The notes: a model not told the origin generated them from the sequence alone. DNA of 64,000 nucleotides from Endomicrobium sp. (GCA_031260705.1 JAISLA010000001.1:62001-126000); one strand, 5' to 3'. Counted from the stretch's first letter, positions 1-9,004 are shown. Numbers and translations: made by a program.

Positions 1-141
1 GAAATATACAAAAATATAAACGAAAAGGATGGATACTCTAAAGCCTCTGAACGTGAACAACGGATACTAGCTGATAATATAGAAATGTATAAACAACAGT
101 CAAAGACTAAGATGGAGCATAAAGAAGAGGTAAAGAAGTGA
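1..141 (+). CDS. C-terminal end of an unknown hydrophilic protein (partial)
   Basis: Frame 1 is open from the window edge to a TGA at 139-141 and encodes 46 residues rich in Lys, Glu, Gln and Asn, ending in KEEVKK. Nothing hydrophobic is visible, so the fragment could be a cytoplasmic or secreted coiled-coil tail. The start lies outside the window and the family is not recognisable. A gap of 78 bases without obvious signals separates it from nadC. It could also be the end of a decayed gene. Confidence 0.4.
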   Translation, partial: EIYKNINEKDGYSKASEREQRILADNIEMYKQQSKTKMEHKEEVKK

Positions 142-219
142 ATCAGGAACAAGAGTTTTAAAAAGTTTAGTCGGACGGTTGTTTGAATTTTAAAGCAGTA
201 TTTATATAATAAGGAGAAC

Positions 220-1065
220 ATGAATAATACAGATAGTCTTATTGATCTTGCACTGAAAGAAGATGGTGTTTCTGACGATATTACCACTAGAGAATTTATC
301 CCGAAAGATAAGCAGGCTAAAGCGGTATTAATTGCAAATAGTCCCGGAATTCTTTGCGGCGTCGATATTTTTATAAAAGTATTTAAAACTATAGATAAAA
401 AATGTAAAGTGTCGCTGAAAATGAAAGATTGTTCGCAAATTAAGCGCGGCGATGAAATTTTGGAAATTACAGGTCACGCTTATACAATTTTGTCCGGCGA
501 AAGAACAGCTCTTAATTTTTTGCAGTATATGTCTGGAATTGCCACTTTGACAAATAAATTTGTAACGTCCATAAATAACGGAAGAACAAAGATATACGAT
601 ACTAGAAAGACTATTCCCGGATACAGAGAACTTGCAAAATATGCGGTAAGGTGCGGCGGCGGAGCTAACCACAGGATGGCACTTTATGATATGGCGCTTA
701 TAAAAGACAACCACTTGAAACTTACGAAAGATTTAACCGCTGATATAAGCGAGTTCAGGAAAAAACATAAAAATATTCCCGTTGAAGTTGAATGTGAAAA
801 TATAAAACAAGTTGAACAGGCTTTGGATTCAAAAGCCGACATTATAATGCTTGACAATACGACTTTTGAAAATACAAAGAAAATGATTAGCCTTATAAGG
901 AAAAGCTCTACAAAAGAATATAAACCTGAAATAGAAATTTCTGGAGGAGTAAATCTGAAAACTGCAAAAAAATTTGCAAGACTTGATGCTGACAGAATTT
1001 CTATAGGAATGATTACGCATTCTTCTTCCGCTTTAGATGTTACTCTTGAAATCACAATAAAATGA
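220..1065 (+). CDS. nadC: Nicotinate-nucleotide pyrophosphorylase (carboxylating)
   Basis: Quinolinate phosphoribosyltransferase converts quinolinate and PRPP to nicotinate mononucleotide, CO2 and pyrophosphate in de novo NAD synthesis in the cytoplasm. At 281 residues it has the usual length. Visible family signatures are TRKTIPGYR with the substrate-binding Arg/Lys (about 127-135), the CGGGxNHR block with following KDNH (about 143-167), the acidic VEVECEN strand, MLDN and the phosphate-binding ISGG. A good ribosome site (aaggag) lies just before the ATG. Its last four bases overlap the start of birA, so the two are probably translated together. No nadA or nadB is seen here. Confidence 0.95.
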   Translation: MNNTDSLIDLALKEDGVSDDITTREFIPKDKQAKAVLIANSPGILCGVDIFIKVFKTIDKKCKVSLKMKDCSQIKRGDEILEITGHAYTILSGERTALNFLQYMSGIATLTNKFVTSINNGRTKIYDTRKTIPGYRELAKYAVRCGGGANHRMALYDMALIKDNHLKLTKDLTADISEFRKKHKNIPVEVECENIKQVEQALDSKADIIMLDNTTFENTKKMISLIRKSSTKEYKPEIEISGGVNLKTAKKFARLDADRISIGMITHSSSALDVTLEITIK

Positions 1066-2012
1066 GTATTATTGAAATTCTCTCACCGAAAAAATATATT
1101 TCCGGAAATGAAATAGGCAGATTCCTCGGGATATCAAGAGCCGCTGTCCACAAGCAAATCAACAGATTAAGACAAATCGGATATACTATAAAATCTTCTT
1201 CTAAAGGTTATATTATTGTAAAAAAGTGTAACCTTTTTAACGAATATGAAATAGAAGCAAATTTAAAAAAACCGCTTAATATATGTAAAATGATAAAATA
1301 TTATAAAGAAACTGTATCGACGCAGACTGCCGTTAAGAAACTTGCCGAAAAGGATTTTGACGAAGGAGTTGTTGTCATTGCGGAAAAACAGACTAAAGGC
1401 TATGGGCGCATTAAGAGGGTGTGGAATTCAAATGCGGGTGGTCTATGGTTTTCGATGCTTTTGAAGCCCGTGATACACCCTGACGAATCTTCAAAACTGT
1501 CGCTGCTGTTTAGTATTGTCTTAAATAGGATTCTTGAAAAAAAATATGGAATCTGTTCTGAAATAAAATGGCCTAACGATATTCTTATATGCGGAAAAAA
1601 GGTTGCAGGAATAATAATAGAAATGTCGGCAGAGCAGGACATAATAAACTGGGTTGCCGCCGGCATAGGCGTAAACATTAATAACAGTCTACCTGAAGAT
1701 TTAAGAAATATTTCAATTTCTATAAAAGAGGTTTTAAAAAGAGAAATAGGCAGGGCGGAATTTATCGCTGCGTTTTTAACGGAATTTGAAAGTTTATATT
1801 TTAATTTTCAAAAAGACGGGTTTAAGCAGTTTTTAGAAGAGTATAACAGTAAAGCCGCATATAAAAATGCGCTTGTAACTGTTAACAGCGGGTATAACGA
1901 CGCAATAACTGGTAAGAACTTCGGTATAGATGAAAGCGGGAAACTTATCATAGAGATAAAAAATAAGTTTGAAAAGATAATATCTGGAACTCTAAGAAGA
2001 GCAAAAAAATGA
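1062..2012 (+). CDS. birA: Biotin--protein ligase with N-terminal HTH domain
   Basis: Activates biotin with ATP and attaches it to a lysine of biotin carboxyl carrier protein. Residues 1-60 form a winged helix of the HTH_11 type (ISRAAVHKQINRL), so the protein may also repress biotin genes. The ligase domain follows with the biotin/ATP loop KGYGRIKRVW (about 113-122), KWPNDI and KVAGIIIE, and a short C-terminal SH3-like domain. The 316-residue length is normal for the bifunctional class. It overlaps nadC by ATGA. In many genomes coaX follows, but here the next kilobase is decayed. Confidence 0.93.
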   Translation: MSIIEILSPKKYISGNEIGRFLGISRAAVHKQINRLRQIGYTIKSSSKGYIIVKKCNLFNEYEIEANLKKPLNICKMIKYYKETVSTQTAVKKLAEKDFDEGVVVIAEKQTKGYGRIKRVWNSNAGGLWFSMLLKPVIHPDESSKLSLLFSIVLNRILEKKYGICSEIKWPNDILICGKKVAGIIIEMSAEQDIINWVAAGIGVNINNSLPEDLRNISISIKEVLKREIGRAEFIAAFLTEFESLYFNFQKDGFKQFLEEYNSKAAYKNALVTVNSGYNDAITGKNFGIDESGKLIIEIKNKFEKIISGTLRRAKK

Positions 2013-2091
2013 AATTAAAGTATAAAATCTGTATAAACTGGCAGGCGACTGTGAAACTGAGTATATCTGCAAAAATAAGATGGGTAGATAG

Positions 2092-2794
2092 ATGAGAAAA
2101 GTAATTTTATTTTTTTTACCAGTGTCAAGAACAATACACAAAGTGGGAATACAAATTGTGAATAGGTGTGCCAGTGTTATATGTGCATTGTCGGCATTTG
2201 GAAAGGAGTTTCTATAGTTGGATTATGATAGCGTCAAGAACAACCAGCGATAATAATTATCAGTTCAATTCCCCATAATCCTAGCTCTAGCACTCCTACC
2301 CCAAGACCGGTGGTACAGCTCCTTCTCCACCCAACCCCTAGTCCCTCAAGTCCGAGACCCCCAAACCCGAGACTTCCTCGACCAACTAGTCCAAGCGTGC
2401 CAAGAACTACTACTGCTATTACAGCAGGTACGGGAAGATATAAAATAATGCCTGTATGCAAAATGTGGTTTTTGATAATTTAAAAAGAGAATAAAAAAGG
2501 AAAGATTTTTTGTACTTGAAATACCCAAACTGCCTGCTAAATTGGACGGACAGTAAAGAATATCTGAAAGATGAGTGTTTGAGACGTAAAGTAATTTTGG
2601 ATACCAGCGAACTTAATGTTCGTAAAACTTCTTGACAGTCCTTTAGGTATGTTCAAAGTCTTATTTCTGGAGCGTCTTTATATGAAAGAAGTCGTCCCAA
2701 TGAGCTGGATTATGGTTGTGCTTTTGCCAGAAGTAGTGCGAATGTTAGAAAATATAAAACATTTATTCAAGTTGCATTGTCACAAAATTTGTAA
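2092..2794 (+). pseudogene. Ruined secreted protein with Pro/Ser/Thr-rich linker
   Basis: I do not recognise the family. Three consecutive pieces read like one former protein: a signal-peptide-like start at 2092 (MRKVILFFL, followed by debris), a Pro/Ser/Thr/Arg-rich linker in shifting frames at about 2271-2405, and a C-terminal piece of about 95 residues at about 2505-2794 that is open apart from one in-frame TGA near 2632. That last piece has ordinary globular composition (for example NELDYGCAFARS near its end). The linker is far richer in C and G than its surroundings. At least two frameshifts and several stops make it non-functional. A fusion of two unrelated remnants is equally possible. 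Confidence 0.45.
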
Positions 2795-3090
2795 ATTTAT
2801 ATGCTTTATATGCTGGAATTATTGCGGTTCTTTATTCTTCTTGTTTTAAATATAATGGTTTATATGGTGATTTTGAAAGTTGTGAAGGCGGATAGGTGAT
2901 GTATCAAAATAAAAGAATGTCTCTGTATAAACATATATTTTTGATATTCGCTGATATTCGTTTATGCGGAATTTCTTTATACAAAGAGATTGTTTTATCC
3001 GGATATTGAGTACGGTGTTTGGTGCATTTATGAGTTTTAATTTGTTTAATAGCGTGAAAGATATAAAAAATTAAAAAAGAGGAATTTAGA
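2795..3090 (+). other. Non-coding stretch, probably gene debris
   Basis: No complete gene is visible. A short open stretch begins at an ATG near 2920 with MSLYKHIFLIF and runs into a stop after about 35 codons. Its first 16 bases recur near 39790 in another decayed region, which suggests copies of one former gene or repeat. The ribosome site for ebfC (aaaagagga) lies at the right end. Confidence 0.3.
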
Positions 3091-3387
3091 ATGGAACTGT
3101 TTAAAATGGCGAAAGAAGCGATAAATATGAGAAGTAAAATGAAAGATATAGATAACAGATTAAGAGATCAGGTTATGGATGTGGAATACAAAGGTATAAA
3201 AATAAAGGTAAACGCTAAAAACGAATTTTTAAGCTTGAATATTCCTGAATACCTGCTTAAAGAAAGGAAAGAAAAGATAGAAAAACTTATATTATCGGCT
3301 TTTGAAGAAGCGTGTAAAAAGGCGCAGAGTGTTATGGCTGAAGAAGCTAAGAAACTTACCGGCGGAATGAAAATACCAGGTTTATAA
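3091..3387 (+). CDS. ebfC: YbaB/EbfC-family nucleoid-associated protein
   Basis: A 98-residue member of the YbaB/EbfC family, small DNA-binding dimers that sit on the nucleoid and are normally encoded in a dnaX-ebfC-recR operon. Visible are the N-terminal amphipathic helix with repeated Met/Lys, the central beta strands (GIKIKVNAKNEF), and a C-terminal helix ending in the Gly/Met-rich GGMKIPGL typical of the family. The Met start has an AG-rich ribosome site. dnaX is not upstream in recognisable form, and the recR position downstream appears to hold only a remnant, so ebfC would be the survivor of this operon. Confidence 0.88.
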   Translation: MELFKMAKEAINMRSKMKDIDNRLRDQVMDVEYKGIKIKVNAKNEFLSLNIPEYLLKERKEKIEKLILSAFEEACKKAQSVMAEEAKKLTGGMKIPGL

Positions 3388-3480
3388 TAATTGACTGAAA
3401 GGGATTTTTTATAGTTTATATATTCTTGAGCTGTTGTTGCAGTGATGAATATTAAAATAATCCTGCCCGCCTTGATATGT

Positions 3481-3690
3481 TCTCGGCATTTAAAGAGATT
3501 AACTAAACTGCTTACGGTGGCTATTTCGTAAAAGCTTTCCTTTGGTTATGCATCCTGCCGCTCGCTAACTTTTCAGATGTTCTAAGGTTTTTCCAAATTT
3601 ATCAAAATCTGTGTTAACTGTTGCCTATACTTACGTTTTTCTCGTTAGAGGACAGTTCGGAATGCTCCGCCGCCTAATTCATTTTTGAAT
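3481..3690 (+). pseudogene. recR: Possible recR remnant
   Basis: Directly after ebfC, where recR normally lies, a broken reading gives SRHLKRLTKL followed, across a stop, by KLSF. This resembles the start of RecR (helix-hairpin-helix, KLPGVGxKSAxRLSF). About 60 bases further, KICVNCC resembles the first half of the RecR zinc finger. There are several stops and frame changes and the Toprim domain is not recognisable. The match rests on position plus two short similarities, so it is tentative. If right, the RecFOR gap-repair loading factor is lost. Confidence 0.4.
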
Positions 3691-3799
3691 TTACTAATTC
3701 TGAAATTTTGGAATATTCGCACTTATACATTTCTCTTTTTCAAATTTTTCCTAAAAATTCATTACTTTTTTTTCGTTATATCGCGGCTGCATATAAGTT

Positions 3800-4495
3800 C
3801 TATTTAAAAATTCCTCCTGTATTTTTACACCAAAACAACATATCCAAATGAGACATCGGAATTCCTATACTTTTTGCAAAATCCTGCATTTGTTTTTCTG
3901 TTTCCAGATATGTTTTTACATTAAGCTTTTCAGGCATTTCTTTTATTGCACCGTAAACTTTAAGATTTTTTAATATATGTCTGTCTAATATGGCGAGATC
4001 TTTTCCTATGCTTATGTTTCTTAAGAAATGTCCCGCTTCTTTGTATCCTATGCCTTTAATGTTGTCTATAAGCCATTTTCTCAATTCGTATATATTTTTA
4101 AAGGACTTAAGTTTTTCTTTTATCTTTATTTTGCTGCCAATCGTAAATAATCTTCTTGCTTCAACTAGATATTTTGCTTTGTTGTTTCTGAATCGGACTT
4201 TACTGATTACTTTTGCTATGTCTTCGTCTTTTGAATTAAATATCATATTTTTGTCGACAAGATTATTTACTGCAGACCAACATGACACTGCCTTGCTTTG
4301 CGGGGTAAAAAGACAAAATACAAGTTCCACGAAAATTTCTTCTTCTGTTGCATTTTTCCATACGTTGTCAAAATGTTTTTCTCTGTATGAAATAAGCGGA
4401 AAAACTTTTTTCCAGAAATCTTTTAATCCTGTCGCCGTGTTGGAATTATCAGTCGGCGTTTTTAAAAAGCTAATCGGTATCAGATTGTTTTTCAT
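3800..4495 (-). CDS. ogg: 8-oxoguanine DNA glycosylase/AP lyase, Ogg2-like
   Basis: Removes 8-oxo-7,8-dihydroguanine from DNA and nicks the resulting abasic site by beta elimination. The 231-residue protein has the helix-hairpin-helix GPD fold of the short Ogg2 class: the hairpin IKGIGYKEAGHFLRN (about 155-169) carries the expected catalytic Lys, and ILDRHILK (about 178-185) the catalytic Asp. No Fe-S cysteine loop is present, unlike Nth and MutY. It is a lone gene on the minus strand, converging on the dead recR region. The C-terminal LFWCKNTGG tail also fits the family. Confidence 0.87.
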   Translation of the reverse strand: MKNNLIPISFLKTPTDNSNTATGLKDFWKKVFPLISYREKHFDNVWKNATEEEIFVELVFCLFTPQSKAVSCWSAVNNLVDKNMIFNSKDEDIAKVISKVRFRNNKAKYLVEARRLFTIGSKIKIKEKLKSFKNIYELRKWLIDNIKGIGYKEAGHFLRNISIGKDLAILDRHILKNLKVYGAIKEMPEKLNVKTYLETEKQMQDFAKSIGIPMSHLDMLFWCKNTGGIFK

Positions 4496-4811
4496 AAATA
4501 ATAAAAAATTAATAGAATGATTTTTTTACATTTTTAATTTTACAACATTGTAAAATTATAATAAAATAATACCGTGATTATGATGATTTGTCAGTTTGAC
4601 GGTGCAGTAAAAGAAGGAAATATGAAAATAATCCCGGAGTTGTTTCATTTTCTGGAACAGTTGCCGATTATGCTCTAAATTTTAAATTTATGCGATGATG
4701 TTTTGTAAGCGGATATTTGTTGTCGCTCCTTTCATGATACGGTTACCCCCCCCCCTGTACTAAAATACTTTCTGCTGCCGCATTTATCATTTTATGTTAT
4801 GCGGTGGTAAA
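4496..4811. other. Intergenic debris with a 10-C homopolymer
   Basis: No intact gene is seen between the divergent glycosylase and lipoprotein genes. Short open fragments (for example PGVVSFSGTVADYALNF read near 4635-4700) suggest a decayed gene of unknown family. A run of ten C lies at 4746-4755, very unusual in sequence this rich in A and T. Confidence 0.4.
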
Positions 4812-4840
4812 TTTACTTGTTAGATATGATTTGTTATAAT
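4812..4840 (+). promoter_or_regulatory. Probable sigma-70 promoter of the lipoprotein gene
   Basis: A perfect -10 box TATAAT (4835-4840) lies 17 bases after TTTACT, a weak -35. Transcription would begin about 5 bases before the ATG at 4852, so the mRNA would be almost leaderless, consistent with the lack of a Shine-Dalgarno site there. Confidence 0.5.
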
Positions 4841-4851
4841 CTTTAATATTT

Positions 4852-5262
4852 ATGAAAATACGGTTTATTTTTATCTTAACAGTGTCCTGTTTGTTTCTGA
4901 TGTCCTGTGCGGTTTTAGATTATCCAAAACGCATATTGGGTTTTTCCATTGAAAAGTTTAAAAATGAAAAAACCGGAAGATTTGATGAAGTTTCTGCGAT
5001 GTCAAAGCAGGATTGTTTTGATAAGAGCCTCAACATAATAAATGATCTTGAGGCGGAACTTGTGCATAAAAATTTTAAAAATGGATATATAATAGCTTTA
5101 AATTTTTCAAATAGTTTTGATTGTTGTTTGGATTCAACAGAAGCAGGTATTTTCATAACGGAAATGGAAACCGGCGGCGTAAAAGTTGAGGTTATCTCTA
5201 ACAACAGCCTGCTGGCAAAGAAACTTTCTGCTAAGTTTTTTGAAAAGCTTAGGCTTAACTAA
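4852..5262 (+). CDS. Small predicted lipoprotein of unknown function
   Basis: 136 residues. The N-terminus is a lipoprotein signal: two positive residues, a hydrophobic stretch, and the lipobox LMSC with Cys19 as the expected lipidated residue. The mature part is a compact alpha/beta-looking domain with four further Cys and no motif I recognise. It stands 18 bases before eno and could be cotranscribed with it. The lspA and lgt genes needed for its processing are in this window. Function unknown; an envelope-anchored periplasmic protein is the safest statement. Confidence 0.7.
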   Translation: MKIRFIFILTVSCLFLMSCAVLDYPKRILGFSIEKFKNEKTGRFDEVSAMSKQDCFDKSLNIINDLEAELVHKNFKNGYIIALNFSNSFDCCLDSTEAGIFITEMETGGVKVEVISNNSLLAKKLSAKFFEKLRLN

Positions 5263-5280
5263 GGAGGATGGGTATTAAGT

Positions 5281-6585
5281 ATGGCAAAGATCGTAAAAAT
5301 TACAGGGAGAGAAATTATTGATTCGCGCGGAAATCCTACGGTTGAAGTCGACGTTAAACTTGACGACGGCGCATTAGGAAGAGCGGCTGTTCCATCCGGT
5401 GCCTCAACGGGTTCAAGGGAAGCTTTGGAACTCAGAGATGGCGACAAAAAGAGGTTCGGCGGTAAAGGTGTGTTAAAAGCAGTTTCAAATATCAACGATA
5501 TAATTGCTCCTAAACTTACGGGTCTTGAAATAACAAGGCAGCAAGATATTGACGATATAATGATAAAACTTGACGGCACAGATTTTAAAAGCAGTCTTGG
5601 CGCAAATGCAATTTTAGGAGTATCGCTTGCTTGTGCCAAAGCCGGTTCAAATTCAAATAAACTTCCCGTGTATGAATATGTCAGGGAGATTTATAATATT
5701 AAAAGCGACAAATATGTTTTACCCGTACCGCTTATGAATATTATTAACGGCGGAGAGCATGCCGACAATAACGTCGATTTGCAGGAATTTATGATTGCTC
5801 CCGTGAGCGCTCCTACTTTCCGCGAAGCTTTAAGGATGGGCTGTGAAGTTTTTCACAGTTTGAAAAAAGTTTTAAATGAAAAAGGTTATGCGACCGGAGT
5901 TGGCGATGAAGGAGGTTTTGCTCCAAATTTAAAATCTAATGCGCAGGCTCTGGAAGTAATATGCGAAGCCGTTAAAGCGGCCGGTTATGAAGTCGGCAGA
6001 GACATTGTTTTTGCTTTGGATGTTGCGGCAAGTGAACTCTATGAGAACAATAAGTATACTCTTGAAGGCGAAGTAAAAGAGAAAGTAAAAACGTCAAAAG
6101 ATATGATTGCTTTTTATGAAGATCTTTTGAAAGAATATCCCATAATATCCATAGAAGACGGACTGAGCGAGTCTGATTGGGACGGCTGGAAGATTTTGAC
6201 AGAAAAGCTGAAATCAAGACTTCAACTTGTCGGCGATGATCTTTTTGTTACAAACACAAAAATATTTAAAGACGGCATTGATAAAGGCATTGCAAATTCA
6301 ATTCTTATAAAAGTTAATCAGATAGGTTCTCTTTCCGAAACGGTTGCTGCCGTTCAGATGGCATATAAAGCGGGCTATACGGCGGTTATGTCGCACCGTT
6401 CGGGCGAAACTGAAGACAGTATTATTGCGGATTTAGCCGTTGCTCTCAATACTGGACAGATTAAAACAGGATCTGCATCAAGAACCGACAGAATGTGTAA
6501 ATATAATCAGCTTTTAAGAATTGAAGAAGAACTGGGATCTAAATCAGTCTATTTAGGCAAATCTGCACTTTCAAGCATAAAGTGA
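5281..6585 (+). CDS. eno: Enolase
   Basis: Interconverts 2-phosphoglycerate and phosphoenolpyruvate in glycolysis. At 434 residues it is full length. The N-terminal lid loop SGASTG, the metal and acid/base residues in EDGLSE and GDDLFVTN, the catalytic KVNQIG lysine and the SHRSGETED signature are all visible. A strong aaggagg site stands 13 bases before the ATG, a rather long spacing. A lipoprotein gene precedes it. Downstream, past 340 bases of debris, lies a DivIC/FtsB-like gene, a common neighbour of eno. Confidence 0.97.
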   Translation: MAKIVKITGREIIDSRGNPTVEVDVKLDDGALGRAAVPSGASTGSREALELRDGDKKRFGGKGVLKAVSNINDIIAPKLTGLEITRQQDIDDIMIKLDGTDFKSSLGANAILGVSLACAKAGSNSNKLPVYEYVREIYNIKSDKYVLPVPLMNIINGGEHADNNVDLQEFMIAPVSAPTFREALRMGCEVFHSLKKVLNEKGYATGVGDEGGFAPNLKSNAQALEVICEAVKAAGYEVGRDIVFALDVAASELYENNKYTLEGEVKEKVKTSKDMIAFYEDLLKEYPIISIEDGLSESDWDGWKILTEKLKSRLQLVGDDLFVTNTKIFKDGIDKGIANSILIKVNQIGSLSETVAAVQMAYKAGYTAVMSHRSGETEDSIIADLAVALNTGQIKTGSASRTDRMCKYNQLLRIEEELGSKSVYLGKSALSSIK

Positions 6586-6925
6586 TTGGCTATTTATTCT
6601 CTTCTATTTCCTGACAGGGAAGGGAGGGACAGTCGAAAAGAACTGGTTTTTTTCAAATATCTTAGTAAAGTTTATGATTAGAGTAGCGGAGTCTGGCTGG
6701 ATAAGAGCAAGAATTGTATGGGAAATGATATTTTGAATTTTTGATACTTTGCCGGTATATGAATCTGAAATTCTATATTATTTCTGTATGTCATTTTAAA
6801 CAAGCTCCGCTTTTTCCGAATACTGAAAAGAGATTGGATATTTTAAGGAATTTTGTTCTTTTATGATGTCAAACTGAAACGGATTTCTGCTTAAAGATTG
6901 CAATGGACGAGAAAAGATTCCTGAG
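6586..6925 (+). other. Intergenic stretch with a 35-codon relic ORF
   Basis: Mostly featureless. One open stretch at 6759-6866 begins MNLKFYIISVCHF and ends after 35 codons. Its composition resembles the beginning of a real protein, such as a transferase with an N-terminal Rossmann strand, but no family can be named and there is no good ribosome site. Probably the start of a lost gene. Confidence 0.3.
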
Positions 6926-7198
6926 ATGAAAAGATTAAAAAAAAGATTTAAAATTCGTTATATCATTTTCTTAGTTATTTTATTAGTTTTAGCTTTCAAC
7001 GAAGGTAATAGAACTCTTGTAAGTCGTTTTTTTGAGCAAAACAAATTAAAAAAAGACATAGAAAATGCGCGCAATGAGAACGATTTGCTGAAAGACAGAA
7101 TATATTGTCTTGAAAATGAATCGTCTTATCTTGAAAGAATGGTGCGCAGCGAGTTAAAAGTTACTGCGCCTGGGGAAATAGAGTATAGGTTTTCATAA
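6926..7198 (+). CDS. FtsB/DivIC-like septum formation initiator
   Basis: A 90-residue bitopic membrane protein: a short basic cytoplasmic tail, one transmembrane helix (about 12-24), a leucine-rich periplasmic coiled coil (about 36-68), and the family's C-terminal motif ERMVRSELKVTAPGEIEYRF. FtsB/DivIC proteins bridge FtsL and FtsQ and activate septal peptidoglycan synthesis at the division ring. Its position after eno matches many genomes. No strong ribosome site is visible. DivIC and FtsB cannot be told apart here. Confidence 0.85.
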   Translation: MKRLKKRFKIRYIIFLVILLVLAFNEGNRTLVSRFFEQNKLKKDIENARNENDLLKDRIYCLENESSYLERMVRSELKVTAPGEIEYRFS

Positions 7199-7245
7199 AA
7201 GAGCGGAAAAAACAATCTTTCAGCTTTATCATCGGAGACTCTTTA

Positions 7246-8118
7246 ATGGATAATACGGGTACCGCTAATTTATATGTTGACATGCATATTCATACTAATT
7301 ATTCTGACGGTGCATTTACTCCCAAAGAAGTGGTTGAGTATGCTTCTAAAATGAAGCTTGCCGCAATAAGCATAACGGATCATGATTGTGTGGACGGTAT
7401 TGATGAAGCTCTGGAAATTGCATCAAAAACTGGTCTTGAAATTGTTCCCGGAATTGAATTGTCATCTGAAGTTATATTGGATTCGCAGAAGAGCGAGATG
7501 CATATTTTAGGATATTATATAGATTATAAATCAGAAAAATTGAAAAAAACTTTAACTGTTTTTAAGAAAGCAAGGTATGAAAGAGCTGTTAAAATGCTTG
7601 AAAAGCTTAAAAAGAGCGATGCTGAATTGAAAGATGACAGTTTTTTAAAAAAGATTGAAGATAAGGTTATAGGAAGACTGCATTTTGCTAAAGCGCTAGT
7701 TGAAGAAAAACTTGTTGGAAGCGTTAATGAAGCATTTCAAAGATATTTGTCTAAGGATAAACCGGCTTATATCCCTAAATATTCTATGTTGGTGCATGAC
7801 GCAATAAAACTTATTTTAAATGCCGGCGGAATTCCTGTTATGGCGCACCCTTATTATATTCACTATAATGATGAAAATATGTTTAAATCGCTTATAAAAG
7901 ACGGACTTATGGGTATTGAAGCTTGGCATATAAAACATTCGGAAAACACTGTAAAAAATTTTTTGAATCTTGCCGAAAAGTTTGATCTTATTGCAACAGG
8001 CGGGTCAGATTGTCATGGTCCGTATAAAAAAGAACTTCCAGTTATGGGCAAAATGAGAGTGCCTTATTCAGTTATGGAAAATCTTAAAAGAACAAAAGAA
8101 AAAATGGCTAGGAGTTAA
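7246..8118 (+). CDS. PHP-domain phosphoesterase (TrpH/RNase AM-like)
   Basis: A 290-residue PHP-fold metal hydrolase. Metal ligands appear in order: MHIHTNYSDG (about 13-22), TDHD (about 45-48), PGIE (about 67-70), HILGYY, the MAHPYY histidine and the terminal GGSDCHG (about 261-267). The 103-residue insertion domain between strands is that of the TrpH (YciV) group, which hydrolyses 3',5'-nucleoside bisphosphates and trims short RNA 5' ends. The exact substrate cannot be read from sequence. ATG follows a ggaga site. It is 47 bases after the FtsB-like gene and may share its transcript. Confidence 0.88.
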   Translation: MDNTGTANLYVDMHIHTNYSDGAFTPKEVVEYASKMKLAAISITDHDCVDGIDEALEIASKTGLEIVPGIELSSEVILDSQKSEMHILGYYIDYKSEKLKKTLTVFKKARYERAVKMLEKLKKSDAELKDDSFLKKIEDKVIGRLHFAKALVEEKLVGSVNEAFQRYLSKDKPAYIPKYSMLVHDAIKLILNAGGIPVMAHPYYIHYNDENMFKSLIKDGLMGIEAWHIKHSENTVKNFLNLAEKFDLIATGGSDCHGPYKKELPVMGKMRVPYSVMENLKRTKEKMARS

Positions 8119-8234
8119 GCTGATATCCTTTTTGTTTGTTGTTTCTAAATGTTTTGATTTAAAGTATAGAGATGTTTTACGACTGTTTTTAGTGCTATGC
8201 GTAACGAAACAGATAGAAAAGCCTAAAATTTAAA

Positions 8235-8530
8235 ATGGAACGAACTATATTTTCTGGTATCGATTTCAATAAAATAGCTTTTAATCCTGATTTTAAGGAA
8301 GATAGTGTCAGGGAATTTATAATTTTGCCTTTACTTGAAAAACTTGGATATAATCAGAAAAGTATTGTCTGCACTTTGAAGCACCCTTTTATTAGAATAG
8401 GTAGTAAAAAGCGACCTGTAACCCTCAGACCTGATTGTATTTTAAAAGTAGAAAATAATTATGAATGATATTAGAGTCAAAAGCGCCAAATCGAGAAATT
8501 ATGAGTGATAATAATTTAGAGCAAGCTTAA
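8235..8530 (+). pseudogene. N-terminal fragment of a type I restriction HsdR-like protein
   Basis: The first frame (8235-8468) encodes DFKEDSVREFIILPLLEKLGY, a typical opening of HsdR N-terminal and related PD-(D/E)XK domains, and stops at NNYE. In the next frame, from 8471, the text continues as LESKAPNREI...NNLEQA, the nuclease ExK motif and the Gln-Ala motif of the same family, stopping at 8528. A frameshift of one or a few bases and truncation of everything downstream (helicase part) make it dead. It could equally derive from a standalone protein with a type I restriction N-domain. Confidence 0.65.
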
Positions 8531-8546
8531 GAGGATACCAAACAAA

Positions 8547-8806
8547 ATGAATGAAAAAGAGATGGATCAAGTTTTTTTAGATTTTTTGAAGACATGTGGA
8601 AAACTTGGTGATTGGTGGATAATAAATGACATTAGTAAATATAAGCAAGCTTGTGGCTTTGAGGATGATGATAAAACTTTCGAGAAACTTAAAAAACAAT
8701 GCGACGAACGGAATTTGACAATGCAAGAGTATCTGGCAATAGCACCCACCTGGAGGCGGAAAATATCTTATAATAAAACCATACAAAAAAGAGGACAAGA
8801 ATGTAT
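8547..8806 (+). pseudogene. Small unknown gene, probably frameshifted
   Basis: An ORF starting at 8547 after an aagagg site encodes about 70 residues with an acidic, helical look (ending LTMQEYLAIAP). Its own frame then continues into Arg/Lys-rich text up to 8828, but the adjacent frame continues more naturally as PPGGGKYLIIKPYKKEDKNV and stops at 8806, overlapping the ATG of the next ORF. One missing base near 8750 would join them. I do not recognise the family. It lies inside the accessory patch that holds the HsdR fragment. Confidence 0.4.
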
Positions 8807-9004
8807 AAATACGATTTCTTTAAAATAAAGGGATTAGCCCCCCCGATAATCTACAAGCAGATAGAGAACTTTGTTATATCAGAGGACGTGTTGTTGGAGC
8901 AGTTCCTCAAAAAAATGAATAGACAAGTTTTAAAAAGCGTTATCGTTAACAGGTTAGAAACGCGATATAATAATTATATCAGGCGGAGAAAAAGGTATGT
9001 TTAG
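8801..9004 (+). CDS. Small unknown ORF, possibly broken
   Basis: 67 codons with a gaggacaaga ribosome site. The product would be basic (C-terminal YIRRRKRYV) and lacks a recognisable domain. A run of seven C at 8838-8844 lies inside it, and after that run the other frame reads as equally protein-like (DNLQADRELCYIRGRVVGAV), so the gene may be a frameshifted relic. It begins inside the end of the preceding small gene, an arrangement seen in coupled two-gene units, but nothing shows that this is a toxin-antitoxin pair. Confidence 0.3.
   Translation: MYKYDFFKIKGLAPPIIYKQIENFVISEDVLLEQFLKKMNRQVLKSVIVNRLETRYNNYIRRRKRYV

Noticed and set aside
2234-2461. Minus-strand ORF rich in Gly and Leu
   Set aside because: It is the reverse reading of the C-rich Pro/Ser linker; the low-complexity Gly text has no start signal and no family look.
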